Assembly (NCBI RefSeq): GCF_006636215.1
Contig: NZ_VIFM01000022.1
Coordinates: 1-64,000 of the forward strand
Length of the DNA: 64,000 nt
Direction: 5' to 3'
DNA from: Myxococcus llanfairpwllgwyngyllgogerychwyrndrobwllllantysiliogogogochensis
GTDB lineage: Bacteria > Myxococcota > Myxococcia > Myxococcales > Myxococcaceae
Part shown: positions 17,971 through 27,816 of the stretch, piece after piece
How positions within the stretch are numbered: the stretch's first letter is position 1
Layout: every line of letters starts with the position of its first letter
Translations under genes and position numbers: made by a program
The notes under the pieces: generated by a model
What the model was told of the DNA's origin: nothing
The model's database searches: none
Seen by the model: only the letters and a program-made list of their open reading frames with translations

Positions 17971-18273
17971 AGGCGGTGCGGGACGACCCGAGCAAAGAGG
18001 GGGTCCGCCTCATAACCCCCTGCCCTGGCGATGGCCATTCCTGATGGGCCCCCGCGCCCGCCACGCAACACCCCCAGTTGTCGCGTCCGACGCGCGCCGA
18101 CCCCGAAACAGGGGTCCCCGCGTGGTCCAACTTCCACCCTGGGAGAGTCACGAAGCGCCCTGGGGCGACTCAGACTTTGTCCAACCGGGCAATGTTCCCG
18201 CTCCCTCACATCAGGGATGCTGGACGTCGCCTTCCTGATGCGGGTTCCCGCTAGGGATGGGGGGGAGTGCCAC
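17971..18273. other. Divergent intergenic region between rapA and a histidine kinase
   Basis: These 303 bases must hold both promoters. GGGGGGAG at 18259-18266 is the ribosome site of the kinase. I see no clear -35/-10 pair, sigma-54 box, tRNA or strong hairpin. Confidence 0.4.
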
Positions 18274-20124
18274 ATGATGCGACGTTGGACGTTCGCTCAG
18301 CGAGTCGGGGCGGGTGTGTCCGCCTGCATGCTCGCCGGTCTGCTGCTCCTCGTGACACTCCTGTCCGTGGTGCACGGACTGCTCACACATACGGAGACCA
18401 CGCACGTCGCGCTGCGACAGGCGCTGCTGGCCGGCTGCGTGGGCCTTGCCGGCGTGGGCGCGCTGGGCTTCGTGCTGCACCACGCGCTCGCGCCGCTGCA
18501 CGCCCGGCACGAGCACAGCGAGCAGCGCTTGCGGCTGTTGATGGAGGCGGTGACCGACTACGCGCTGTGCTTCCTGGACCCCAACGGCCGCGTCACCGCG
18601 TGGAACGCCGGCGCCGAGCGCCTCACCGGCTGGGCGGAGATGGACGTCACCGGCGGCACGCTGGAGCCCCTGCACCCCGAGGACGCGGTCGCCGCGGGCG
18701 TGCATCAGGCCCACCTGGAGCGCGCCGCGCGCGAGGGGCGCCTGTTGTCCGAGGGCTGGCGCGTGCGCCGCGACGGCTCGCGCTTCTGGGCGGAGACGCT
18801 GCTCACCGCGCTCTGGGACTCGCGCGGCCACCTGCGGGGCTTCGCCGAGGTGACGCGCGACATCACCGAGCGCCGGCGCATGGAGCGCGCCCAGGCCCTC
18901 TTCGCCGAGGCGGGCCGCGTCCTCCAGCCCCTCTCTGGCGCCCGTGAAGTGGGCGAGGCCCTCACGCGCCTGTGCGTGCCCGAGGTCGCCGACGCGTGCA
19001 TCCTCTTCCTGCCCTCCGCGGACGGACAGGTGCGTCCCCAGGCCGTGGCGTGCGCGGACGCGCAGGCGGCCAGCCGCATGTGGGAGCCGCTCCTGCGCAG
19101 CCCGCACGGCGACGAGGTGGGCCCCCACCACGTGGTGTGCACGGGCCGCGTGGAGCTGCTGCCAGAGGTGGACGCGGAGCGACTGCCGCAGGCGCTGGAG
19201 AGCACCGCGCACGGGGAGCTCTTGCGCGTGCTGGGCGTGACGTCCTCCCTCACCGTGCCGTTGGCGGTGGGCCCGCGCGTGCTGGGCGCGCTGTGCCTCT
19301 TGTCCACCGGCGCTCGCCGCTACGGCCAGGTGGACCGGGCCTTCATGGAGGAGCTGGCCGCCCGGGCCGCCCTCGCCCTGGACAACGCGCGCCTGCTCGC
19401 GGAGACCCAGGGCGCGCTGGAGCTCATCGGCGTGGCCGCGCATGACCTGGGCAACCCCTTGAGCTCGCTCCAGCTGAGGCTGCGCCGGCTGCGCATGCTG
19501 GACGTCACCGCGCACGAGCCCCGCATGCGGGACGGCCTCCTCGGCGCGGAGAGCGAGGCGCGCCGCATGGGCCGGCTGCTGCACAACCTGCTCGACTTGT
19601 CGCGCCTGTCCGCCGGCCACATGACGCTGGACCGCGAGGACATGGACCTGGCCGCCCTGGTGCGCGAAGTGGCCGAGCGCCACGCCGAGCAGGCCACCGC
19701 CGCCGGCTGCGCCCTCACCGTGCGCATCCATGAGGACGACACCTCCGGGCAGTGGGACCGGCTGCGCCTGGACCGCGTGGTGACGAACCTCCTGAGCAAC
19801 GCCCTCAAGTTCGGCCACGGCCAGCCCATCGACCTGAGCGTCCACGGCGACGCCACCCATGTGCGCGTCACGGTGAAGGACGCGGGCCTCGGCATCGCCC
19901 CCGGCGACCAGCAGCGCCTCTTCCGCCGCTTCGAGCGCGTCCACGGCGAAGGCCATCACCACCCCGGCACCGGCCTGGGCCTCTACATCGCCCACCAGCT
20001 CGTCGAAACCCACGGCGGCTCCATCCTCCTTCGGAGCCGAATCGGGGAAGGCGCGGAATTCACCATTGAACTTCCCAGGACGCTCCAGGGCAGGTCCTGC
20101 CTTCCCCTACAAGTCAGCGCCTGA
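18274..20124 (+). CDS. Membrane sensor histidine kinase with PAS and GAF domains
   Basis: About 616 residues from the ATG at 18274, preceded by GGGGGGAG; the frame is open further upstream but without a signal. Two membrane helices (ACMLAGLLLLVTLLSVVHGL and LLAGCVGLAGVGALGFVLHH) flank a very short periplasmic loop. A PAS domain (about 90-205, starting LRLLMEAVTDYALCFLDPNG and ending DITERRR), a GAF domain (about 215-375) and the kinase core follow. The H-box is AAHDLGNPLSSLQ; N-box NLLSNALKFG and G-boxes DAGLGIA and GTGLGLYIA are intact. The lack of a receiver or adjacent regulator makes it an orphan kinase. The GAF or PAS ligand is unknown. Confidence 0.85.
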   Translation: MMRRWTFAQRVGAGVSACMLAGLLLLVTLLSVVHGLLTHTETTHVALRQALLAGCVGLAGVGALGFVLHHALAPLHARHEHSEQRLRLLMEAVTDYALCFLDPNGRVTAWNAGAERLTGWAEMDVTGGTLEPLHPEDAVAAGVHQAHLERAAREGRLLSEGWRVRRDGSRFWAETLLTALWDSRGHLRGFAEVTRDITERRRMERAQALFAEAGRVLQPLSGAREVGEALTRLCVPEVADACILFLPSADGQVRPQAVACADAQAASRMWEPLLRSPHGDEVGPHHVVCTGRVELLPEVDAERLPQALESTAHGELLRVLGVTSSLTVPLAVGPRVLGALCLLSTGARRYGQVDRAFMEELAARAALALDNARLLAETQGALELIGVAAHDLGNPLSSLQLRLRRLRMLDVTAHEPRMRDGLLGAESEARRMGRLLHNLLDLSRLSAGHMTLDREDMDLAALVREVAERHAEQATAAGCALTVRIHEDDTSGQWDRLRLDRVVTNLLSNALKFGHGQPIDLSVHGDATHVRVTVKDAGLGIAPGDQQRLFRRFERVHGEGHHHPGTGLGLYIAHQLVETHGGSILLRSRIGEGAEFTIELPRTLQGRSCLPLQVSA

Positions 20125-20176
20125 CCTCCTGTAACTCCTTCAGTGAATTGCGAAAATTCCGACACTTGACGCCTTC

Positions 20177-20192
20177 CTGGGTTTGAGCCCAG
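20177..20192 (+). terminator. Weak terminator after the histidine kinase
   Basis: A 5-bp stem (CTGGG/CCCAG) with loop TTTGAG is followed by CGGATTATTTT. The stem is short but the T-rich tail is unusual for this GC-rich DNA. Confidence 0.3.
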
Positions 20193-20260
20193 CGGATTAT
20201 TTTCCTAGAAGTTGAAGGCATCTGTTCAATCCAGATATTCTTCGTACGGCTAAAAAGGCT

Positions 20261-20340
20261 CGAACCGGGGAAACCCGGAAACGGGAGAGACCCGGCCCAC
20301 ATCGTCCCCCCGACGAAGGGCTACAGGGTCCACTGGCCGG
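20261..20340 (+). ncRNA. Structured leader upstream of the pentaheme cytochrome
   Basis: In the leader of the cytochrome gene, CCGGG-GAAA-CCCGG at 20265-20278 forms a hairpin capped by a GNRA tetraloop. CCCGGCC (20291-20297) pairs with GGCCGGG (20335-20341) and encloses a small CGTC/GACG hairpin. The ATG lies about 45 bases further on. The architecture suggests an RNA regulator, but it lacks the conserved core of cyclic-dinucleotide GEMM riboswitches, so no class is claimed. Confidence 0.35.
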
Positions 20341-20387
20341 GGCGCCAATGGCGGCGTCCGAAACCACACGTACGAGGAGATTCACCC

Positions 20388-22244
20388 ATGGGTGGACTTG
20401 GAGCACCCTGGTCCCAGCGCGAGGCGTGTACGCACCGCCCGCTCGGTTACCCCACGACCAGCCAGACGTTGCTGCTGGCGGCGGTGACGGGGTTGCTGGT
20501 GGCCTGCGGCGGACCGGACCTGGACTCGCAAGAGGCTGTCGCGGTGGACGCGCTGGAGTCGGAGGCCCAGGCGCTGTCGGGCCGGGACGACTCGCGCCGC
20601 CCGCGCCCCCCCGAGCCCGTGGGTCTGGCGCTCGAGGTGAAGAACGGCCAGGGCGAATTGGTGCGCGTGCGCGCCGGCGGCACCTTCTTCATCAGCCAGA
20701 TTGATATCCGCGCCACCGTCCAGGCGCTCGCGGACCACAAGGACTTGAAGACGCTGCGCACCACCAGCGACTTCGCCGGGCTGGGCTGGTCGGGCGTGCG
20801 CGCGGTGGACGAGGAGCCGGTGCTCCTGGGCGGGCCGACGGGCTTCACCCGCCGCCGCTTCTACCGGGGCGCGGCGTGGATGGACGTGCCCAGCTTCTTC
20901 ACCGTGGAGCCGGTGGACTCGCGCGGCCGCCTCACCGGCCTGCCCGTGCTCCTCAACATCGGCGCCGAGCACCAGCGCCGGGACCGCACCGACGACTTCT
21001 TCATCCGCCGCCTGCGCGCCATCCACACGACGACCGACTGCCGCGCGCCCAACGACTGCACGGGCGCCAGGAGCTTCGAGGAGGAGGCGCTCGTCGAGGT
21101 CCGCAACGCGTACGAGCACGCCAAGCAGCGCACCCTCAAGCTGACCTCCGGCACCACCTCCCTGCGCCTGCGTTGGAGCCTGCGTCCCTTCGCCCCCTAC
21201 TCCATCCCCGTGGAGCAGGTGCAGAACCCGGACTATGCGTACGGCTTCGGCATCGACGTGGCCGCCCTCACCCCGCCGCGCCACGACGGCACCTACGCGC
21301 CCGGGTCCGAAATCACCTTCCAGGTCACCCTGCGGGACGGGGAAGGAAAACGGCTTCACCCCTCGGGAAGTCTGCCGTCCTACAATGAGGTCGCGCCCGT
21401 CGGCGGAAACGCGGCGGGCATCCAGTACTATCGGGCCTTCTTCGATGCGACGACGACGTACTACCGCCGCAAGCACCGGGAGCGGATGCTGATGACGCAA
21501 ATCATCGGCCCCGCACAGAACATCCAGCCCATCCGCTCCATCATCGACATCGACGCGTTCCTGGACCCGGAGGTCGATGAGCAGGTGGTCGCCACCGAGG
21601 CGCGCGATGGCGTCTTCTCCCAGTTCGCCATCCTGCCCTTCGCCAACATCGTCTTCCGCGGCGCGTTCTTCCCCAGCGAGGGCCTCTGGGACCGCCCCAA
21701 CACGGACACGTGGCAGTACAAGATTCCCGCCGACGCCACGCCGGGCACGTACCTGGTGACGGTGAAGGGCCGCCGCGTGTACCTGGGCGAGGACGTGCCG
21801 GGCTCGCGCACCATCGAAATCCAGGTGGGCACGAAGAAGCGCACCGAGGCGACGCTGACGACGGGCCCGTGCAACAGCTGCCACAGCGAAGGCGGAGAGC
21901 TGTCCGAAGTGCTGCACGGCAACGACAACCGCGCCGCATGCAACGGGTGCCATTCGCCGCTGGGCTTCGAACTGGAAGGCCCCATCTTCGTGCGCACGCA
22001 CTTCATCCACTCGCGCTCCAACCGCTTCGACGCGCCCCTGGAGAAGTGCTCCTCCTGTCACCTGACGAAGGAGAGCATCCAGCGCACCAGCAAGGCCGCG
22101 TGCCTGTCGTGCCACACGAGCTACCCGGACAGCCACGTGGCGAAGTTCGGCCCCATCGAGAGCATGTACGTCGGGGGAGGCAGAGAGTCCTTCCAGCAGT
22201 GCACCGGCGCCTGTCATACCGAGCACCCGCGCGCCGGCCTCTAG
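20388..22244 (+). CDS. Lipoprotein multiheme c-type cytochrome (five heme motifs)
   Basis: A 618-residue exported lipoprotein; AGGAG lies seven bases before the ATG. The signal ends at the lipobox LLVAC with Cys40. Residues about 60-480 are mostly beta, with no heme motif, and may bind a partner or surface. The C-terminal region carries heme-attachment motifs CNSCH (495), CNGCH (518), CSSCH (554), CLSCH (572) and a CX3CH variant CTGACH (605), plus distal histidines. It likely transfers electrons in the periplasm or outer membrane. The FIST gene starts 28 bases downstream and is followed by a kinase and receiver, hinting that the redox protein and the sensor system act together. Confidence 0.85.
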   Translation: MGGLGAPWSQREACTHRPLGYPTTSQTLLLAAVTGLLVACGGPDLDSQEAVAVDALESEAQALSGRDDSRRPRPPEPVGLALEVKNGQGELVRVRAGGTFFISQIDIRATVQALADHKDLKTLRTTSDFAGLGWSGVRAVDEEPVLLGGPTGFTRRRFYRGAAWMDVPSFFTVEPVDSRGRLTGLPVLLNIGAEHQRRDRTDDFFIRRLRAIHTTTDCRAPNDCTGARSFEEEALVEVRNAYEHAKQRTLKLTSGTTSLRLRWSLRPFAPYSIPVEQVQNPDYAYGFGIDVAALTPPRHDGTYAPGSEITFQVTLRDGEGKRLHPSGSLPSYNEVAPVGGNAAGIQYYRAFFDATTTYYRRKHRERMLMTQIIGPAQNIQPIRSIIDIDAFLDPEVDEQVVATEARDGVFSQFAILPFANIVFRGAFFPSEGLWDRPNTDTWQYKIPADATPGTYLVTVKGRRVYLGEDVPGSRTIEIQVGTKKRTEATLTTGPCNSCHSEGGELSEVLHGNDNRAACNGCHSPLGFELEGPIFVRTHFIHSRSNRFDAPLEKCSSCHLTKESIQRTSKAACLSCHTSYPDSHVAKFGPIESMYVGGGRESFQQCTGACHTEHPRAGL

Positions 22245-22272
22245 CCGCCGCCAGTCCCCCCGGAGGTCCTTC

Positions 22273-23436
22273 ATGGCACAAGTGAAGATGCAGACGGCTC
22301 GCACCACGTTGAAGGAGCCCGAAGCCGCCGCGGAGGACCTGTTGAGCCAGCTGGGCACCATCAAGCCCGTGCTGGTGACGATGTTCGCCTCGCGGGACAG
22401 GGACCCGTACGCCCTGAACCGCGCGGTGCGCGCGCGGCTGCCGCCGGGCACCCGGCTGGTGGGCGCCACGACGGCGGGCGAACTGGACAACACCGGCATC
22501 CACGAGGGCAGCGTGGTGTTGTCCGCGCTCTCCGGCGACCTGGAGGTCGGCCTGGGCCTGGGCACCCAGCTCTCCGTGGATGCGATTTCCGCGGGACAGG
22601 TGGCCATCAGGCGCGCCTGCGAGGATTTGGGCGTGCGGCAGCAGGACCTGGATCCGCGCCGGTATGTCGGCCTCGTCATCGACGACGGCTTCCGTTACAA
22701 AAAAGAGGAGCTGCTGCTCGGCATCCTCGAGCGCAGCCAGACGCTGGTGCTCGTGGGCGGCGGCGCCAGCGACGACAACCGGGACCCGGCCAGGCAGTCC
22801 GCGCTGGTGCATGTGGACGGCGAGGTCGCCACCGACGCGGTGCTCGTCGCCCTGTTCCGCACCAGCGCCCCCTGGGCCGCGCTGCGCTCGCACTGGTACG
22901 TGCCCACCGGCGAGAAGCTCACCATCACCAAGGTGGACGAGAGCCACACGCGCGCGCTCGAAATCGACGGCCACCCCGCCGCGAAGCGCTACGCCGAAAT
23001 CCTGGGCGTGGAGGACGTGAGGGACCTGGAGTTCGGCACGCCCCGGGGCTTCGCGGTGCGCCCCACGGCGCTGCGCGTGGGCCGCGAGTACTTCATCCGC
23101 GCGGCGTGGAGGCCCCAGGAGGACGGCTCCATCCTCTTCGCCAACCTGCTGGAGGAGGGCACCGAGCTGGAGCTGATGAAGCTGGGTGACATGGCGGGAA
23201 TGACGCGGAGCTTCTTCACCGAGGAGATGCCCCGCCGGGTACACAACCCCCAGGCCGCTCTGCTGTTCCACTGCGGCGGGCGCATGTGGTACGCGCATGC
23301 GACCAACTCCGTGGCCGAACTCGCGGAGACCCTGAAGGCCGCACCCACCGCCGCTGGGATGAACGTGCACTTCGAAATCTACTCGGGGTTCCACATCAAC
23401 ACCACGTTGACGACGCTGGTGTTCGGGGCGAACTGA
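22273..23436 (+). CDS. FIST-domain sensory protein
   Basis: The 387 residues correspond to FIST_N (about 25-225, with PGTRLVGATTAGELDNTGIH and the GGGASDDNRDP loop) and FIST_C (about 235-380, with HAKRYAEILG-type and FHCGGRMWYA segments). FIST domains are predicted small-ligand sensors, often for amino acids, attached to or encoded beside signalling enzymes. This one is free-standing and cytoplasmic, with no signal peptide. GGAGG precedes the ATG. The hybrid kinase starts three bases after its stop, so the FIST protein is probably its input or co-sensor. The ligand is not known. Confidence 0.85.
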   Translation: MAQVKMQTARTTLKEPEAAAEDLLSQLGTIKPVLVTMFASRDRDPYALNRAVRARLPPGTRLVGATTAGELDNTGIHEGSVVLSALSGDLEVGLGLGTQLSVDAISAGQVAIRRACEDLGVRQQDLDPRRYVGLVIDDGFRYKKEELLLGILERSQTLVLVGGGASDDNRDPARQSALVHVDGEVATDAVLVALFRTSAPWAALRSHWYVPTGEKLTITKVDESHTRALEIDGHPAAKRYAEILGVEDVRDLEFGTPRGFAVRPTALRVGREYFIRAAWRPQEDGSILFANLLEEGTELELMKLGDMAGMTRSFFTEEMPRRVHNPQAALLFHCGGRMWYAHATNSVAELAETLKAAPTAAGMNVHFEIYSGFHINTTLTTLVFGAN

Positions 23437-23439
23437 GCC

Positions 23440-26385
23440 ATGGCCACCTCCCTCACCTCCTCCGTCCCTCCGACGGACACCGCCACCCTCCTGCTCGTGG
23501 CGAGCGAGCGCGAGTGCCAGCGCGTGGAAGAGGCGCTCGGCCACGCGGGTGTCGTCGCCCGGACGGAGCGCGCCACCAGCACCGAGGCCCTGACGGCCGC
23601 GCTGGGGCGCTCCTGGTCACTCGTCGTGTGCGGTTCGGAAGTGCCGGGCCTGGGCTTCGCGGAGGCGCAGGCGCTGTGGCGTCAGCACTCGCGCGAGCTG
23701 CCCTTCGTCGTGCTGTCGCGCGACTGGAGCGACGACACGCTGGAGGCCAGCACCCGCGCGGGCGCTCGCGACTACGTCAGCGAGGACCGCTTCAACCGGA
23801 TGGCGCCCGTGCTGCGCCGCGAGCTTCCCCTGGCCGGGGACAGGCTCCGCCATGACGCCACCGCGGAGGAGCTGCACCGCACCAACTGGATTCTGGGCAA
23901 CATCATCGACGCCCTGCCCTTCGTCCTCTTCGTGAAGGACGCGGCGACGCGCCGGCTGGTGGTGGCCAACAAGACCTTCGCGGACGCGTTCGGCGTCACC
24001 AAGGAGTGGCTGCTCGGCAAGCTGGACCACGACTACTTCCCGCAGGAGCAGGCGGACTCGTTCGTCGCCATCGACTCCGACATCCTCGCCACCAAGAAGA
24101 TGCGCTCCTTCGAGGAGGTGGCGCGCGCGGGCGGCGTGGACCGCATCTTCGCCACGCGCAAGCTGCCGCTCCTGGATGGCGGAGGCGAGGCCCGCTACGT
24201 GCTGGGCGTCACCGAGGACATCACCGAGCGCAAGCAGAACGAGGAGATGCTGCGCGCGTCCAAGGCGGAGCTGGAGGCGGCCAACAAGCAGCTCGCCGCC
24301 AGCCTGGAGGAAATCAAGCGCACGCGCGCCGTGTCCGCCCGCTCGCTGGCGTCCTACCAGCAGCGCGCGCTGCAGATGGAGATCATCCGCCAGCAGAACG
24401 AGGACCTGGACCGGCTGGCCCAGGAGCTGGCGGTGGCCAAGCGCAACGAGGAGGAGCGCGCCCGCGAGGCCGAGGCCGCCGCCCGCCTCAAGAGCGAGTT
24501 CCTGGCCAACTTCAGCCACGAAATCCGCACGCCGCTCAACGGCATCATCGGCTACTGCGACCTCTTGATGCGCGAGGAGGGCTCGCGCCTGACGGCCCAT
24601 GGCCGCCGCGACCTGAACGTCGTCAAGACGAACGCGAAGACGTTGCTGGCGCTCATCAACGACATCCTGGACCTGTCCAAGATTGAAGCGGGCAAGGTGG
24701 ATGTCGTCACCGAGCCGGTGGACGTGCAGGAGCTGGCCGACGAGTGCATGGCCACGGTGAAGGAGTACCTCAAGGGCAAGGACGTGGCCCTGACGACGCA
24801 CATCGACGGCCAGGCGAGCATGCTGCGCACCGATGCGCTGAAGCTGCGGCAGATCATGCTCAACCTCCTGAGCAACGCCGCCAAGTTCACGGACACGGGC
24901 GAGGTCGCGCTGAGCCTGGTGCCGTCCGGCGACGAAGTCGTGATGACGGTGGAGGACACCGGCGTCGGCATCCCCGCGGACCAGCTGCCCTTCATCTTCG
25001 AGAAGTTCCGCCAGGTGGACGGCTCCACCACCCGCAAGGTCGGCGGCACGGGCCTGGGCCTGGCGATTGTGCGCGAGCTGTCGCGGGTGCTCGGTGGCAC
25101 CGTCAACGTGGTGTCCACGCTGGGCCGGGGCACCACCTTCACCGTGCGCCTGCCCAACACTGCGAACCGGCCGACCAGCGCGCCTCAGGTGGCCCACGAG
25201 CGCGGCGTGCCCGTGGCGGAGGTCGCCCAGCACGTGGGCGCGCTGGCGCAGCCCGGCAGCACCGTGCTGGTGGTGGATGATGATCCGCTCATCCAGCAGC
25301 TCGTCACCGGCCAGTTGGAGCCCGCGGGCTTCAAGGTCGTGGTGGCCGAGGACGGCATCGCCGCGCTCAAGCGCGCCCGGGAGCTCAAGCCCCAGGCCAT
25401 CCTGCTGGACATCCACCTGCCCAAGCTGGACGGCTGGTCCGTGCTCAGCCAGCTCAAGGGTGACCAGGCGCTGGCCAGCATCCCCGTCATCCTCATCTCC
25501 GTGGAGGAGCAGCGCGCCCGAGGCTTCTCGCTGGGCGCGTGCGAGTACCTGGTCAAGCCGGTGGAGCCCGAGCGCCTGGTCGAAGTGGTGCAGCGCTGCC
25601 TGGGCCAGCCGTCGGGGACGTCCGCCGGAGTGGGCGAGGTGCTGGTGGTGGACGACGACTCCGCCACGCGCGAGCTGGTCAGCCGCAACCTGCGCCGCGC
25701 CGGCTTCTCCACCGCCGAGGCTCGCAACGGCGAGGACGCGCTGCTCAAGGCGCGCGTCTCACCGCCGTCGCTCGTCGTGCTGGATTTGATGATGCCCAAC
25801 CTGGATGGCTTCGAGGTGCTGCGCCGGCTGCGCGCGGAGAAGCTCCAGGTGCCCGTGGTGGTGCTCACCGGAAAGTCGCTCACCCACGAGGAGGAGTCGC
25901 TCTTGCGCGACGGCTTCGCGGGCTTCGTGAAGAAGGGCGGCCATGCGCTGGAGGACGTCATCGCCCAGGCCAAGGGCCTGCTGTTGTCCCAGCGTGCCGC
26001 CAGCGCCGGCAGGCTGCCTCGCATCCTGTATGTAGAAGACAGTGCCCAGAATCGCGACATCGTCCGCCGCTACCTGGGCGGACTGTTCGAGGTCATCGAG
26101 GCGGAGGACGGAGAGCATGGACTGGAGCGCGCGACGCGCGACAATCCGGACCTCATCCTGATGGACCTCTCCCTGCCACGGCTGGATGGTTGGGAGGCAA
26201 CACGTCGCTTGCGTGCGGTACCCTCCGTGGCCAACGTGCCGGTCATCGCGGTGACGGCTCACGCGGGGCGGGAATATCAGGACAAGGCACACGCGGCGGG
26301 CTGCACCGCGTACCTCACCAAGCCCCTTGATCGTGACCAGTTGCTCGAGATGATCCGCAAGCATCTAGGGAGAAGCCATGGCTGA
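23440..26385 (+). CDS. Soluble hybrid histidine kinase with PAS and three C-terminal receivers
   Basis: 981 residues without membrane helices. An N-terminal receiver-like region (10-125) has lost the phospho-Asp. A PAS domain follows at about 140-265, then a coiled coil ([20 protein letters not shown]). The kinase core has H360 in [12 protein letters not shown]-box NLLSNAAKF and G-boxes DTGVGIP and GTGLGLAIV. Three receivers carry phospho-acceptors D657, D782 and D909. Multi-step phosphorelay within the protein is expected, with output through the response regulator encoded next, whose start overlaps its end by eight bases. The FIST gene upstream is the likely sensory partner. Confidence 0.9.
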   Translation: MATSLTSSVPPTDTATLLLVASERECQRVEEALGHAGVVARTERATSTEALTAALGRSWSLVVCGSEVPGLGFAEAQALWRQHSRELPFVVLSRDWSDDTLEASTRAGARDYVSEDRFNRMAPVLRRELPLAGDRLRHDATAEELHRTNWILGNIIDALPFVLFVKDAATRRLVVANKTFADAFGVTKEWLLGKLDHDYFPQEQADSFVAIDSDILATKKMRSFEEVARAGGVDRIFATRKLPLLDGGGEARYVLGVTEDITERKQNEEMLRASKAELEAANKQLAASLEEIKRTRAVSARSLASYQQRALQMEIIRQQNEDLDRLAQELAVAKRNEEERAREAEAAARLKSEFLANFSHEIRTPLNGIIGYCDLLMREEGSRLTAHGRRDLNVVKTNAKTLLALINDILDLSKIEAGKVDVVTEPVDVQELADECMATVKEYLKGKDVALTTHIDGQASMLRTDALKLRQIMLNLLSNAAKFTDTGEVALSLVPSGDEVVMTVEDTGVGIPADQLPFIFEKFRQVDGSTTRKVGGTGLGLAIVRELSRVLGGTVNVVSTLGRGTTFTVRLPNTANRPTSAPQVAHERGVPVAEVAQHVGALAQPGSTVLVVDDDPLIQQLVTGQLEPAGFKVVVAEDGIAALKRARELKPQAILLDIHLPKLDGWSVLSQLKGDQALASIPVILISVEEQRARGFSLGACEYLVKPVEPERLVEVVQRCLGQPSGTSAGVGEVLVVDDDSATRELVSRNLRRAGFSTAEARNGEDALLKARVSPPSLVVLDLMMPNLDGFEVLRRLRAEKLQVPVVVLTGKSLTHEEESLLRDGFAGFVKKGGHALEDVIAQAKGLLLSQRAASAGRLPRILYVEDSAQNRDIVRRYLGGLFEVIEAEDGEHGLERATRDNPDLILMDLSLPRLDGWEATRRLRAVPSVANVPVIAVTAHAGREYQDKAHAAGCTAYLTKPLDRDQLLEMIRKHLGRSHG

Positions 26386-26773
26386 AGAAAAAGCACGCGT
26401 CCTGGTGGTGGACGATGACCCGGACCTGCTCGACCTCGTCCAGCGCTCGCTGAGCTCCTATGGGTTCGAGGTGCTGACCCACACCTCGGCGCTGGGCGTG
26501 TCGAATCTGGTGAGCGCCTCCGAACCGGACTTCGTCCTCATCGACGTCAACTTCCCCGCCCTCAAGGGCGACAAGGTCGTCAACCTCGCGCGCCAGTACG
26601 CGTCCGCGAAGACGAAGTTCATCCTCTACTCGGCCTCGGACGAGTCGAAGCTGCGCTCGCTCGCGCTGGCCTCCGGCGCGGACGGCTACATCTCCAAGAG
26701 CGTCCAGGGCGAGGAGCTGGCCAACCGGCTGCGCACCTTCCGCCTCAAGCCGCGTCCGCCACCGGCCACCTGA
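26378..26773 (+). CDS. Single-domain response regulator
   Basis: The 131 residues hold one receiver: acidic pocket VDDD at 11-14, phospho-acceptor D56 (VLIDVNFPAL), switch Ser in LYSASD, and the conserved Lys in GYISKS. No output domain is present, so it acts by protein contact or as a phosphorelay shuttle, as CheY does. The start overlaps the hybrid kinase by eight bases, showing translational coupling. A close paralogue lies at 31498-31902 with the same SASDESKL and GADGYI signatures and the same D56. Confidence 0.9.
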   Translation: MAEEKARVLVVDDDPDLLDLVQRSLSSYGFEVLTHTSALGVSNLVSASEPDFVLIDVNFPALKGDKVVNLARQYASAKTKFILYSASDESKLRSLALASGADGYISKSVQGEELANRLRTFRLKPRPPPAT

Positions 26774-26792
26774 GCCGTTGTCCTTCCGTGCT

Positions 26793-26813
26793 CCGGGCCA
26801 CCCAACGGCCCGG
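26793..26813 (+). terminator. Hairpin after the cytochrome-FIST-kinase-regulator unit
   Basis: CCGGGCC and GGCCCGG pair around loop ACCCAAC, 20 bases beyond the regulator stop. No T-run follows. It is consistent with the end of the transcription unit. Confidence 0.4.
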
Positions 26814-26928
26814 GGCGCGACACCCGCCGTACCCACCGTCGTAGCGAGCCACGTCCGCTGTCCCAAGTCGGGCACGTCTCCTTCGCGCTCCCACCTCTGA
26901 ATGCCCACCTCTCCCTTCGGAGGGCACC

Positions 26929-27816
26929 ATGCACACGCCACATGGTTACAGTTATGCGGAAAAGTTGCGGCAGGAACTGGATGAGCCCCTTTTCAACCCG
27001 ATGTTGAAGAAGTGGGTCGGCCGCGGAGAGCTGGACTATGAGGTGTACCTCAAGACACCGCAGCTCCTGGCGTTGCAGGCGCCGGAGGAGCAGCGCGTCT
27101 CGCATGACGAGCTGATGTTCCAGGTGGTGCACCAGGCGCAGGAGCTGTGGCTGAAGCTGGCTTCGCGCGAGGTGGTGGAGGTGGTGGCGGAGCTGGACCG
27201 CGACGCGTTGTGGGCGGCGTCCGCGAGGCTGGAGCGGGTGTCGCGCATCGTCCAGGGCCTGAAGTCGGAGCTGGCCGTGTTGGAGACAATGACGCCGGAT
27301 ACCTATCAGGTCATCCGTCGCAGCCTGGGCAATGGCAGCGGGCAGGAGTCCCCCGGCTACAACATGCTGCGCAAGGCGGCGGAGGGGCTGGAGCAGGCGC
27401 TGGAGAGGCTCCTCGCGCGACGCGCTCGGACGTTGCTGGCCGTGTACCAGGGCGGACCGGACGACCTGAAGCGGCTGTGCGAGCAACTGGTGGACGTGGA
27501 CGAGGCCTTCCAGGGCTGGTTGCACGCACACTTCCAACTGGTGCGGCGCACCATCGGCGTGGACCGCGCGGTGAAGGCGCTGGACGGCCTGCCCACGCAG
27601 GTGCTGGCGGGGCGCATGACGCTGCCCCTGTTCCGTCAGCTCTGGGACGTGCGCGTGGAGCTGACGTCCGGGTGGCGACGCGAGGGAGGCCATGCGCCGG
27701 GCGCTCGTCGCGAGGGCTGCATGGAGGGCGCGCTGGAGGCCTACGCCGCGCCTCCGGCCAGCGCCGTGTGTCCGGTACACCACGCGGGCTTCCCTCCGCC
27801 CCGGGGCGAATCGTGA
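26929..27816 (+). CDS. Tryptophan 2,3-dioxygenase-fold heme protein, non-canonical
   Basis: The 295 residues align by eye with bacterial tryptophan 2,3-dioxygenase: HDELMFQVVHQAQELWLKL (H59) matches the distal helix and HAHFQLVRRTIG (H201) the heme-ligand helix. The Arg that binds substrate carboxylate in true dioxygenases is replaced (SGQESPGYNMLR), and the GTGGSSG substrate loop is absent, replaced by RAVKALDGLPTQVL. Kynurenine synthesis is therefore doubtful. The pattern suits the wider heme-dependent aromatic oxygenase group, which includes tyrosine and methyltyrosine hydroxylases. A C-terminal CPVHH motif is unusual. GGAGG precedes the ATG. The stop overlaps the start of a methyltransferase gene (GTGA). 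Confidence 0.75.
   Translation: MHTPHGYSYAEKLRQELDEPLFNPMLKKWVGRGELDYEVYLKTPQLLALQAPEEQRVSHDELMFQVVHQAQELWLKLASREVVEVVAELDRDALWAASARLERVSRIVQGLKSELAVLETMTPDTYQVIRRSLGNGSGQESPGYNMLRKAAEGLEQALERLLARRARTLLAVYQGGPDDLKRLCEQLVDVDEAFQGWLHAHFQLVRRTIGVDRAVKALDGLPTQVLAGRMTLPLFRQLWDVRVELTSGWRREGGHAPGARREGCMEGALEAYAAPPASAVCPVHHAGFPPPRGES

Noticed and set aside
20174-20194. Sigma-54-like GG-N10-GC before the cytochrome
   Set aside because: Only the dinucleotides match; the rest of the -24 and -12 boxes does not, and the site is part of a hairpin.
20251-20387. Possible GEMM-type cyclic-dinucleotide riboswitch
   Set aside because: The hairpin and location are suggestive, but the conserved core around the tetraloop hairpin is missing, so only an unassigned structured leader is reported.
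26929-27816. Canonical kynA call
   Set aside because: The carboxylate-binding Arg and the GTGGSSG loop of tryptophan 2,3-dioxygenase are not present and no other kynurenine-pathway gene is near.
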